The notes below the pieces were generated by a model that had not been told where the DNA came from, ran no database searches, and saw only the letters and a program-made list of their open reading frames with translations. Below are positions 45,841-54,400 of a DNA stretch of 64,000 bases, piece after piece. Position numbers and translations under genes: made by a program. The stretch is from Sulfurovum lithotrophicum. Lineage in GTDB: Bacteria > Campylobacterota > Campylobacteria > Campylobacterales > Sulfurovaceae. Within the stretch, counting starts at the first letter, position 1. Each line of letters begins with the position of its first letter. Location of the stretch: the NCBI RefSeq assembly GCF_000987835.1, contig NZ_CP011308.1, positions 744,001-808,000 on the forward strand. The letters are read 5' to 3'.

Positions 45841-45916
45841 GCATAAGGAAAGCGGCATAAAAACAGACTTTATAGCGAAAGCCTTAAAGCAGACAATGAA
45901 TTAAAAGGAGTAGCAG

Positions 45917-46117
45917 ATGGCAAGCGGATGGGGATGCCAGTTTATGGGAAAGAACGGTGATATTAAAGATTGGTGCATGAAACTACACCATCCCTGTGAT
46001 CCGGGATGCAAAGGTTGCATTATCTACGGACAGGTAGAATTCTCCCAGCCTCAGGTAGATGAGGAACAGGAAAAAAAAGCCAAGAAACGCAGCGACAATC
46101 CTCTGGGGGAGCGTTGA
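45917..46117 (+). CDS. Small cysteine-rich protein
   Basis: A 66-residue soluble protein with five cysteines (Cys7, Cys20, Cys27, Cys31 and Cys34) in GCQFMG, WCMK and HPCDPGCKGCI. The DPGCKGC cluster is a plausible metal site. The C-terminal third is acidic and Gln/Glu-rich. Shine-Dalgarno AAAGGAG precedes the ATG. I do not recognise a named family; it is convergent with msrA. Confidence 0.7.
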   Translation: MASGWGCQFMGKNGDIKDWCMKLHHPCDPGCKGCIIYGQVEFSQPQVDEEQEKKAKKRSDNPLGER

Positions 46118-46645
46118 TCAGTCTACTTTTTCTGAGAATTTTTCCATCAGCTTTGCGATCTTTGGTGGAATGACTGCATTACAGTAGCCCTGCATCGGGT
46201 TCTGTCTGTAATAGTCCTGGTGATAGGCTTCTGCCGGATAATAGTTTTTCAGTGCTTCAAGTGTGGTGACAATAGGAGTACTATAGTCAGTCTGTGCACG
46301 TTCGATAGCTTTTTTTGCCGCTTCGAGCTCTTCATCATTTTGATAGCAGATGCAGGAACGGTACTGTGTGCCGACATCGGCACCCTGACGGTTGAGTGTG
46401 GTTGGGTTGTGTGTCGCAAAGAAGACATCGAAGAGGGTGTCGAGGTCGATGATCTCATTATCATAAGTGATCTTGATGACTTCCGCATAGCCTGTGTCGC
46501 CTCCGCATATCATGCGGTAGTTCGGGTTGGGTATGTCACCGTTGGCATAGCCGCTCTCCACATCACTGACCCCTCTAAGCAGTTCAAATACCGCTTCAGT
46601 ACACCAGAAACATCCGCCGCCTACAATCAATTCTTTTTGTGCCAT
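46118..46645 (-). CDS. msrA: Peptide methionine-S-sulfoxide reductase
   Basis: A 175-residue repair enzyme reducing methionine sulfoxide. The catalytic Cys is in GGGCFWCTEAVF near residue 13. GYANGDIPNPNY, the ATHNPT element and the later QYRSCICYQ are typical. Divergent from the trxC operon, which may supply its reductant. The region between the two holds a CRP/FNR-like site. Confidence 0.95.
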   Translation of the reverse strand: MAQKELIVGGGCFWCTEAVFELLRGVSDVESGYANGDIPNPNYRMICGGDTGYAEVIKITYDNEIIDLDTLFDVFFATHNPTTLNRQGADVGTQYRSCICYQNDEELEAAKKAIERAQTDYSTPIVTTLEALKNYYPAEAYHQDYYRQNPMQGYCNAVIPPKIAKLMEKFSEKVD

Positions 46646-46674
46646 TTTTATTCCTTTAGGGGAGCGCTAATAAA

Positions 46675-46716
46675 TGTGACAAAAGTCACATTCATATGTA
46701 TAAGATGTGTTATAAT
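46675..46716 (+). promoter_or_regulatory. CRP/FNR-like site with TATAAT for the trxC operon
   Basis: TGTGA-CAAAAG-TCACA at 46675-46690 is a perfect CRP-type palindrome inside a longer AATGTGAC/GTCACATT stem. TATAAT follows at 46711-46716. With a start near 46723, the site centre lies near -41, the usual class II activator position. The same site could also affect the divergent msrA gene. The regulator is not identified. Confidence 0.6.
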
Positions 46717-46760
46717 ATCCAAGAAAATAAAAACTATCATAAAATATAGGAGCTTTTACA

Positions 46761-47189
46761 ATGAATATAAATGTAGTATGTCCCCACTGTCTCAAAGTAA
46801 ACAGAATTCCCAAGAAAGAGCATTATACCAAAGCCAATTGCGGGGCATGTAAAAAATCGTTGCTGGACAGCAAACCTGTCTCTGTCGATACGAATAAACT
46901 GGGGATATTCCTTGCCAATTCGGATATTCCGGTGGTCGTGGATTTCTGGGCACCATGGTGCGGTCCCTGTCTGCAGATGGCGCCGGCATTTGAAGAGGCT
47001 GCTTTGGCTATGCCGCTTCAGGCACAGTTCCTGAAGGTCAATACCGAAGAACAGCAGTCCTTGGGTGCACAGTACGGTATACGCAGTATTCCGACGCTGA
47101 TCGTCTTCAGGAACGGTACGCAGATCGATCAGGTCAGTGGAGCCTTGAGTGCGGGAAGATTGCAAAGCTGGGTAAAACAGTTTGTCTAA
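46761..47189 (+). CDS. trxC: Thioredoxin 2-type protein with zinc ribbon
   Basis: A 142-residue TrxC-type thioredoxin. An N-terminal zinc-binding ribbon has Cys7, Cys10, Cys27 and Cys30. The thioredoxin domain has WAPWCGPC (Cys67/Cys70). A cytosolic disulfide reductase and likely partner of MsrA. The last codons overlap the following response regulator by 8 bp, an unusual coupling of a thioredoxin to a two-component system. Confidence 0.93.
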   Translation: MNINVVCPHCLKVNRIPKKEHYTKANCGACKKSLLDSKPVSVDTNKLGIFLANSDIPVVVDFWAPWCGPCLQMAPAFEEAALAMPLQAQFLKVNTEEQQSLGAQYGIRSIPTLIVFRNGTQIDQVSGALSAGRLQSWVKQFV

Positions 47190-47853
47190 GATCCTGCTCC
47201 TTGAAGATGATGCCAATCTCAATGAGACCGTAACGGAGTTTCTTGAAGAGGAAGGGCATAAAGTTGTCTCTGTCTATGACGGCTATGAAGCCCAGGAAAA
47301 GCTCTATGAGAGCAAGTATGATTTATTACTTCTTGACATAAATGTACCGGGTATTGATGGTCTTGAACTGCTTAAGGAGAGTAGGGAAGAAGGTGTGGTA
47401 GCACCGGCTATTTTCATTACATCGATGGATTCGGTTGATGATCTTGAGAGAGGGTTTCAAAGCGGTTGTGATGACTACATTCGTAAACCCTTTGCACTAA
47501 AAGAACTGAAGATCCGTGTTGAGACCCTACTCAAACGCAGTTTCTTTCATGAATCCAAAGAATTGATAGCCATCGATGAGAACATCTCTTATGATAGCAA
47601 AAACGGAGAGCTGATCATCGACGGTGAGAGTGTTTCTCTGGGCAATAAGGAGTCCCGCCTGCTCAAACTCTTTGTCAAAAAAGAGGGAGAAGTTCTGGCG
47701 CATGAACGTATTTATGAGCATCTCTGGGACTATGATGAAGAGCCGAGCGATACGGCACTTCGAACCTATATAAAAAATCTTCGCAAGATCATCGGTAAGG
47801 AAAGAATTGTTAGCATCAAGAAACAGGGATACAAATTCATTGCTAAAAAGTGA
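47182..47853 (+). CDS. OmpR-family response regulator
   Basis: A 223-residue phosphorylation-dependent DNA-binding regulator. The receiver holds the acidic pair ED near 8-9, phospho-accepting Asp52 (LLLDINVPGID) and the late Lys (DDYIRKPF). The C-terminal winged helix ends YIKNLRKIIGKERI. Initiation is at a TTG inside trxC. Partner is the histidine kinase that overlaps it by 47 bp. Confidence 0.9.
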   Translation: MSKILLLEDDANLNETVTEFLEEEGHKVVSVYDGYEAQEKLYESKYDLLLLDINVPGIDGLELLKESREEGVVAPAIFITSMDSVDDLERGFQSGCDDYIRKPFALKELKIRVETLLKRSFFHESKELIAIDENISYDSKNGELIIDGESVSLGNKESRLLKLFVKKEGEVLAHERIYEHLWDYDEEPSDTALRTYIKNLRKIIGKERIVSIKKQGYKFIAKK

Positions 47854-48994
47854 AAAAAAATCCCTCTTAAGGTTCTTGGCACTCTATACGTCCCTGGTGA
47901 TCCTGCTTATCACACTGCTGTCCATCTTCTACTACCAGAGCCAGGAGAAGCTGATGTTCTCCAATCAGCGTGCAGAGCTTTCCAAATATGCCTACATACA
48001 GACCAAGCGTCTGAAGGTTCTGCACTATTTTTTTCCTGAGCGTACCACCTATCCCCGGGATCCACGCTTTAAATCGGCCATTTACGATATTGAATATAAG
48101 AAAATATTTTCTCTTCTTGAAAATGAGAATATCCATTTTAATGAAGAGATATACAGGGCCGGCAATTATATCCATTTTGTCAAACTTCTTGATACCTATT
48201 ATCTTGGGACCAAATACCTTATTATAGAAGTACCGGAAGATATGGCCTGGAAAAAGGAAGCCTGGAAGCAGATCGCTATTGGCAGCGTATTGGCTTTCAT
48301 ACTCTTTATGGTTTTCGGGCTTATCCTGGCACGACTCTTTCTGAAACCGATGCGTGACTCCATCGTACTGCTGGACCGATTTATCAAGGATACGACCCAC
48401 GAACTCAATACGCCGCTTTCCGCTATTCTGACCAATATAGAGATGATGGATACAGATGTGATGGCGGAGAAGAACAAAAAGAAACTCAACCGTATCAATA
48501 TTGCAGCCAAGACCGTTTCACAACTCTATAAAGACTTGACCTACCTGACCCTTAAACAGGAACAGAAGGATCATAAAGAAGAGATAGAACTTCAGGGGCT
48601 TATACGTGACCGAATAGAATATTTTACGGCATTGGCAAATACCAAACAGTTGTATTTTGAACTCGATACGGAAAATGTGATCATCCACGCCGACAAACAG
48701 AAGATCACCCGTGTGATAGACAATCTCCTCTCCAATGCGATCAAATATAATAAAAGAGGTGGTACTATCAGTATCAAATTGCGTATCGGCAGCCTGGAGG
48801 TCAGTGATACGGGTGTCGGTATAGATGAAGAGAAGATACCGTTCATTTTCGACCGCTACATGCGCTTTAACCAGAGCGAAGGGGGATTCGGCGTCGGGTT
48901 GAGTATTGTTAAAAAGATACTCGATGAGTATCATATCAAAATAGAGGTATACTCAACAATAAATAAAGGAACCAAAATGGTACTCACATGGTGA
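47807..48994 (+). CDS. Membrane sensor histidine kinase
   Basis: A 395-residue kinase with two membrane helices (about 22-42 and 160-182) flanking a periplasmic sensor of about 115 residues. The phospho-accepting His198 lies in DTTHELNTPLSA, with N-box (NLLSNAIKYN), G1 (VSDTGVGI) and G2 (GFGVGLSI) motifs. No HAMP is obvious. The TTG at 47807 follows a clear AAGGAAA; a later TTG at 47840 is possible. Overlaps the regulator, so the pair is coupled. Its signal is unknown; the neighbouring thioredoxin and cytochrome genes suggest redox. Confidence 0.88.
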   Translation: MLASRNRDTNSLLKSEKKSLLRFLALYTSLVILLITLLSIFYYQSQEKLMFSNQRAELSKYAYIQTKRLKVLHYFFPERTTYPRDPRFKSAIYDIEYKKIFSLLENENIHFNEEIYRAGNYIHFVKLLDTYYLGTKYLIIEVPEDMAWKKEAWKQIAIGSVLAFILFMVFGLILARLFLKPMRDSIVLLDRFIKDTTHELNTPLSAILTNIEMMDTDVMAEKNKKKLNRINIAAKTVSQLYKDLTYLTLKQEQKDHKEEIELQGLIRDRIEYFTALANTKQLYFELDTENVIIHADKQKITRVIDNLLSNAIKYNKRGGTISIKLRIGSLEVSDTGVGIDEEKIPFIFDRYMRFNQSEGGFGVGLSIVKKILDEYHIKIEVYSTINKGTKMVLTW

Positions 48995-48995
48995 G

Positions 48996-49180
48996 AACCG
49001 TAAGAAAATGTGAACTGCTTCACATTTTTAGGTTCGAAACCGGAGCGGTGGAGCAAAGCGACCCGTACAGGCCAACCGTAAGAAAATGTGAACTGCTTCA
49101 CATTTTTAGGTTTGAAACTGTGAAAGCCGTTAAATGAACGAGAAGAGTTTCTCGTTCATAGGCTTGGAACCGAAGGCGTT
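48996..49180. repeat. Tandem structured repeat block with hairpins and TGTGA-N6-TCACA
   Basis: Two 45-bp copies differ by one base (48996-49040 and 49074-49118, 78 bp apart). Each contains a perfect 10-bp hairpin AAAATGTGAA-CTGC-TTCACATTTT, with AACC and GGTT pairing outside it. A third unit (about 49126-49180) has a different hairpin (ATGAACGAGAA-GAGT-TTCTCGTTCAT) and GCC/GGC outside it. The first two stems also read as TGTGA-N6-TCACA sites (49009-49024 and 49087-49102). Lies between the kinase and the cytochrome gene. Confidence 0.7.
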
Positions 49181-49233
49181 GTCTTACAAAGACCGCCGTA
49201 GGAAAGTCAAAGTAAAACAAAATTAATAGGAGA

Positions 49234-49575
49234 ATGAGATTGATACAAAAATTACTGTTTATTGTCGTGCTGTTTACAGCCATACTGTCTGCCCAGAACG
49301 TCTATGAGCGCAATTGTGTCCCATGCCATAAGGATCTGTCGACTTCGCTGCAGCAGATGTTTAAAAAGTATCTGTTGGTCTATAGTGGAGAACAGAATGT
49401 CAAAGCGGGTATCATACACTATCTGCAATACCCCAACAGAAGTATCTCTGTGATGTCGAAACTTTTTATTGAGAGTTTCGGTATTAAAAAGAAAACGACA
49501 CTTTCCCCAGAAGAGCTGAACAGAGCTGTCGATATCTACTGGGAAAAGTTTAAGGTTTTTAATAAGTTGAAGTAG
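49234..49575 (+). CDS. Small periplasmic monohaem cytochrome c
   Basis: A 113-residue exported protein: signal peptide to about residue 20, then haem motif CVPCH (28-32). The rest is helical and ends VDIYWEKFKVFNKLK. Likely an electron carrier of the sulfur- or hydrogen-oxidising chain. Shine-Dalgarno TAGGAGA precedes the ATG. The first of four small secreted proteins in a row, three with c-type-like features. Confidence 0.8.
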   Translation: MRLIQKLLFIVVLFTAILSAQNVYERNCVPCHKDLSTSLQQMFKKYLLVYSGEQNVKAGIIHYLQYPNRSISVMSKLFIESFGIKKKTTLSPEELNRAVDIYWEKFKVFNKLK

Positions 49576-49624
49576 ATACAATGTTTTTATATTATATTAG
49601 TTTATATAAAAAAGGAGTGTATAA

Positions 49625-49951
49625 ATGAAAAAACTGATGGGAACGGTAGCGCTTGCGCTGCTCGTAACAATGACTGTACCGACAGTTTCCATGGCCGCAT
49701 CCAAAGCAAAAAAAGGCCAGAAGATATTTAAAAAGAAATTCCGTAAAGCCTGCGGTTTTTCCGGAGTGAGGTTTTCAAGGAATCATACACAGGCAGAGTG
49801 GGAGGAAATTTACGAAAAAGGTAAATTCCAGAATGAAGCAAAAAAGATCTGCCCCAGACTCAAACTTAAGAAGATCAAAAAGTCATGGTGGCCGTATGTA
49901 TATGAGTTCTCTCACAAATATGCAAGCGATGGCATTGTTCCCAAATGTTAA
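49625..49951 (+). CDS. Cytochrome c-like secreted protein lacking a haem motif (CGFSG)
   Basis: A 108-residue exported protein (signal peptide to about residue 24). It looks like a small cytochrome c (KGQKIFKKKF) but has CGFSG at Cys43 where CxxCH would be. Two further cysteines (76 and the C-terminal 108) are shared with the paralogue at 50113. Haem binding via CxxCH is impossible. Possibly a disulfide-stabilised or metal-binding relative. Shine-Dalgarno AAGGAG upstream; transcription probably ends at the terminator at 50008. Confidence 0.7.
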   Translation: MKKLMGTVALALLVTMTVPTVSMAASKAKKGQKIFKKKFRKACGFSGVRFSRNHTQAEWEEIYEKGKFQNEAKKICPRLKLKKIKKSWWPYVYEFSHKYASDGIVPKC

Positions 49952-50007
49952 AATAGGTATACTCATATAAATAATAAGTATATTTTAGTCATATATGTAA
50001 CTTCAGG

Positions 50008-50037
50008 AAGCAGTTTTTAAAAAAAGCTGCTTTTTTT
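50008..50037 (+). terminator. Intrinsic terminator
   Basis: AAGCAG (50008-50013) pairs with CTGCTT (50027-50032), extended by inner T/A pairing, and is followed by seven Ts. Ends transcription from the cytochrome-like genes upstream; the paralogue at 50113 must start from its own promoter. Confidence 0.8.
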
Positions 50038-50112
50038 CTACATGCCCTTCACAATCTTTTCACAATTCCATGGTATCATCTCTTTGTCTTGAAATTAATA
50101 AAAGGATGAACA

Positions 50113-50427
50113 ATGACAAAAATGACTAAATTGGCTCTGGCCGCACTTCTTGGTATGGCTGTACTTTCTACAACAGCTTCTGCCAATCCAAACAAAGGTA
50201 AAAAGATCTACATGAAGAAAATGAAAGCCAAATGTGGATTCTCAGGTGCCAAATTTGCTACCAAGCATACTCAGGATGAGTGGGAGAAGATCAAGAATGC
50301 CGGTAAGTTTGCTGGTGAAGCTGCAAAGATCTGTCCGGGACTTAAGTTGAAAGAAAAATACATCAATGATGTATATGACTTTGCACATGAGTATGCATCT
50401 GATTCAGGTAACGTACCAAGCTGTTAA
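50113..50427 (+). CDS. Cytochrome c-like secreted protein lacking a haem motif (paralogue)
   Basis: A 104-residue paralogue of the 49625 protein. Signal peptide to about residue 24, then NKGKKIYMKK and CGFSG at Cys41, with cysteines at 74 and 104. The pattern HTQxEWExI...GKF...EAxKICPxLKLK is conserved between the two, arguing for a maintained function. Shine-Dalgarno AAAAGGATG upstream. Confidence 0.7.
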   Translation: MTKMTKLALAALLGMAVLSTTASANPNKGKKIYMKKMKAKCGFSGAKFATKHTQDEWEKIKNAGKFAGEAAKICPGLKLKEKYINDVYDFAHEYASDSGNVPSC

Positions 50428-50550
50428 GCCAGCGTTATTATTAATATAATATTAAGCTTTGGAAGTATATCATATGTTCCAATCGATCGGGGAAGTGTGG
50501 ATATACTTTCTTTAGATCGCTTAAACAAACTTTACTAAAAGGAAGAAACA

Positions 50551-50847
50551 ATGAAAAAAATCGTAATTGCAACATTATTTGCTGGATCAACTCTACTTAT
50601 GGCAGACGGTGCCGCACTTTTTGCTAAATGTGCAGGGTGTCACGGACAAAACGGTGAAAAAGCTGCTCTTGGTAAATCAGCAATCATCAAAGGTCAAGAT
50701 GCTGCTAAAACAGTAGAGCAACTTAAAGGTTACAAAGCAGGTACACTTAACCAACATGGTATGGGTGCACTTATGAAAGGTCAGGTTGCTTCTATGAGCG
50801 ATGCTGATATTCAAGCTGTAGCTGATCATATCGCTGCAATGAAATAA
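50551..50847 (+). CDS. Cytochrome c553-type protein
   Basis: A 98-residue periplasmic class I cytochrome c. Signal peptide to about residue 18, haem motif CAGCH (27-31), and a Met-rich segment (MGALMKG) with the axial Met. The C-terminal helix DADIQAVADHIAAM is typical. Likely electron donor to cytochrome c oxidase or to the di-haem peroxidase at 8613. Clear Shine-Dalgarno AAAAGGAAG. Confidence 0.93.
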   Translation: MKKIVIATLFAGSTLLMADGAALFAKCAGCHGQNGEKAALGKSAIIKGQDAAKTVEQLKGYKAGTLNQHGMGALMKGQVASMSDADIQAVADHIAAMK

Positions 50848-50943
50848 TTTTTGTTGATTTGCACGCATCTTTTTGGGATGTGTGCAGTCACTTACATTAT
50901 AGTAAGCTCCTTTACACAAACCCAAAATCTACATACAGCATTC

Positions 50944-51390
50944 TTAATTTCCACTACTACATTTCCCCGCTTCACATTTCATACTGCCGTTACTTACTTT
51001 TATTGGTACTTTTTTCTCTTTCTTTTCAAGAGTGATCTTATTCTCAAAAGATTCAGTTTTATTATTTTCCCGGATGGTTAACCTGCCTGTTTCAGGGTCA
51101 CGTACACAGTTGTAAAGCGCTTTGGTTGTCTTGGCCTTCAGTACACAGTCTCGCCGTTTGTCCTCTTTCTTTATTTGGTCAAGAATGTTCATCTTTTTTT
51201 TGACCAGTACGGCAGAACCGTCCACCATACTCGACCCGCATTTTCCTGCACCGCATTTCATGCCGCCTTCGGTAAGGGATTTGTTTTTTTCCTTGTCGGA
51301 ACAACCTGTTAGCAGCAGTATGGCTGCTGATAGAATGAGGAGTGTCGGCATGTTTTTCTTTTGAAAAGCTTTTGTTTCAAATGTCTGCAT
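50944..51390 (-). CDS. Lipoprotein with two MKCxxGKC motifs
   Basis: A 148-residue lipoprotein: lipobox LLTGC at Cys30. The mature part carries MKCGAGKC shortly after the anchor and MKCEAGKC at its very end. No other domain is recognised. AAGGAAAGACA before the ATG at 51390 supports this start over earlier in-frame ones. It lies downstream of the cus operon in the same direction, with a GTAGGGTG element between, so a copper or silver binding role is plausible. Confidence 0.7.
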   Translation of the reverse strand: MQTFETKAFQKKNMPTLLILSAAILLLTGCSDKEKNKSLTEGGMKCGAGKCGSSMVDGSAVLVKKKMNILDQIKKEDKRRDCVLKAKTTKALYNCVRDPETGRLTIRENNKTESFENKITLEKKEKKVPIKVSNGSMKCEAGKCSSGN

Positions 51391-51403
51391 TGTCTTTCCT
51401 TGT

Positions 51404-51476
51404 GTAGGGTGCTGTGTCCCCACAGCACCATTTATATGATGTTGGTTTTTGGTGCCGTCAGGGGACAGCACCCTAC
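51404..51476. repeat. GTAGGGTG-type paired hairpin element (copy 4)
   Basis: GTAGGGTGCTGTGTCCCCACAGCACC-type arm at 51404 and the inverse arm GGTGCCGTCAGGGGACAGCACCCTAC-type at 51451-51476 (each arm paired). Outer ends GTAGGG and CCCTAC match copies 1 to 3. It sits between cusA and the lipoprotein gene. Confidence 0.6.
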
Positions 51477-51489
51477 GCGGTGTGTTGCT

Positions 51490-54400
51490 TTATTGTTTTT
51501 TCAGCTTATGCTTCTCATACATCTCATAAAAGATCGGTATCAAAAGCAAGCTTAACACAGCGGAGCTTACAACCCCGCCAATCATCGGTGCGGCGATACG
51601 CTGCATGACCTCTGAACCCACACCGTGCGTGTACATGATAGGCAGAAGACCGGCCAGAATCGCGAAGACGGTCATCAGTTTGGGTCTGACCCTCTGTACA
51701 GCCCCTTCATAGATGGCATTGTTCAAATGCTTCAGATCGAATTTGTCACCCAGCCTCGCCTCTGTTTCCTCAACGGCTTCCTGCAGATAGACGATCATTA
51801 CAATGGCCGTTTCAGCCGCGACCCCGAGAAGGGCAAGGAAACCGACGATAATTGCGATACTCATGTTGAAACCAAGTATATCCACATAGAAGAATCCTCC
51901 CAGCAGAGCGAAGGGCAGTGTGAAGAATACGATCAGTGTAGGTACCATTTCACCGAGTGCGAAATAGATGAGTACCAGAATGACCAGCAGTACGGTCGGG
52001 ATGATCCACTTGATCTTCTTCATCGCCGATGCAAGATATTCCGACTGTCCTGCCCACTCGATGTAATAGCCTGCAGGCAGTTTGAGATTTTTCAAGGCTT
52101 TCATTGCTTCTTCTTTGTAGGTCACGACGCTCATTCCGAGTTGAGGTGTAATGTAAATGAATGTCACCGGCGTTGCCATTTCACTCTTGATGACCGAAGC
52201 GCTCTGTCTGTACTCCACTTCGGCAAAGGTCGAAAGCGGAACAAAGCCCAGCGGTGTCTTGACCTGGATGTTACGTATCTCGTCGAGATTGCGGCGTTCC
52301 TCCTCTTCGAAGCGCAGCGCGATGGGGTAACGCTCCAGGCCCTTGTACATAGTAGTGATCTTCTTGCCGCCGATGGCTGCGGAAGTGTACTCGAGGATGA
52401 CGGATTTGCTTATGCCGTAACGCTTGAGTGCTTCGGTATCTATATTGATATCGATGAAGAAACCGGCACTGGCCTGGTCGGATATGACAGACTGCGTACT
52501 TTTGAGGTTACGCAGCGTACTCTCGATCTTAAGCGCGACCTCCTGCAGTCCTTTGGCATCCTTTCCGTAGAGTTTGATCCCCAGTGGTGTCCTGATACCC
52601 GAGAGCAGCATATCGATACGCCCGCGGATAGGGTAGGTCCATGAATTGACAAGGCCTGGGACCTGCAGGGCTTTGTCCATTTCCGCCATCAGTTTCTCCG
52701 TGGTCATTCCCGGACGCCACTGATCCTTGGGTTTGAAGGTGATGATGGTCTCTATCATCCCCAGCGGTGCAGGGTCGGTTGCGGAGTTCGCACGTCCGCC
52801 TTTACCGAATACCGTCGCCACTTCAGGAAAGCTTTTGATGATCTTGTCCGTTTTCTGCGTCAGTGCCTTGCTCTGGTCTATGGAAATCCCGTAAGGCGTG
52901 ACAGGCATATACATGACCGTCTGCTCATCGAGCATCGGCATGAATTCCCAGTTGAGCTTCTGGTAAAGCGGTACGGCCAAAAGAAGCAGCCCCGCAGCGA
53001 TCGCGATGACCAGGTATTTAAATTTCAGTCCGTATATCAGGATCGGGTGGTAGAGCCAAATGAAAAAACGATTCAGGGGGTTCTTTGACTCAGGGATGAT
53101 CTTTCCCTTGACGAAATAGATCATCAATACAGGAACCAGTGTGACGGCGAGGAGTGCTCCTGCTGTCATGGCAAAGGTCTTCGTAAAGGCCAGCGGCGTG
53201 AAGAGCAGTCCTTCCTGTCCGGAAAGGGCAAAGATAGGCAGGAATGAGACCACAACCAGTGCCAGCGCAAAGAAGATCGGACGGCCGACGACCTGTGAAG
53301 CTTTGACGATCGCCTCGATACGTTCTTTGTTTGTCAGGTCGCGTTCCCGTCTTTTCTCCTCCTTGTGTATGGCCTTGTGTGCATTTTCTATCATGACGAT
53401 GGAGGCATCGACCATGGCACCGATGGCAATGGCGATACCTCCCAGGCTCATGATGTTCGATCCGATACCGAAGAGTTTCATAAGAAGGAAGGTCAGGCCT
53501 ATGGTAAGCGGCAGGACGATAAGGACAATGAGAGAAGAACGCAGGTGCATCAGGAAAAGCCCGATGATGATGACCACGATAATGCTCTCTTCGATCAGTG
53601 TGCTTTTAAGGGTATTGACCGCTTTGCCGATGAGCTCGGAACGGTCGTAGGTAGTGACCACATCAACCCCTTCCACTTTCAGCTCTTTCATTTTGGCTTT
53701 GATACGCTGCAGGGCAGAGTAGACATCTTCGCCGTAACGCAGCATCACGATACCGCCGACCACTTCACCTTCACCGTTCAGGTCCGCCATACCGCGTCTT
53801 GCGGCCGGTACTTTTTCCACACGACCGATGTCTCCCAGTGTCAGGGGTACACCGCCTTTGGTGGTGATAACGAGATTTCGTATCTCGTCGAGATCTTTGA
53901 TGTATCCCTTTGCCTGTACCATCCACTCATAGCCGTTCTGTATAATGATCCGCCCGCCGGTGTCGTTGTTGTTCTCTTTGAGCGTGCGTGCCACATCTTT
54001 AATGGAGAGATTGTACTGCACCAGTGCATCGTTGTTGACCGTCACCTGATAGGTAGGGATGAATCCGCCGATCGTTGCCACTTCTGAGACACCGTCCACA
54101 CCCATGAGGGCATATTTATAGTAATAATCCTGCAGGGTACGCAGCTCTTCAAGGTTTTTGGTCTTGGAGGTCAGGGCATATTCATAGGCCCAGCCTACAC
54201 CGGATGCGTCGGGGCCCAGTGTCACTTCCATGTCATCGGGAAGCTGGCTCTGAATGGAAGCGAGCTGCTCGAGTACACGTGATCTTGCCCAGTAAAGGTC
54301 CGTTCCCTCTTTGAAAATAATGTAAATGAGCGCATTCTCATAGGTAGAGAATCCACGCACTGTCTCGATGTTCGACACGGCAAGAAACTGGGAGACCAGA

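Noticed and set aside
48996-49118. Possible CRISPR-like repeats because of two near-identical 45-bp units
   Set aside because: Only two units with a 33-bp gap and strong internal hairpins; the third differs, and no cas genes are nearby.
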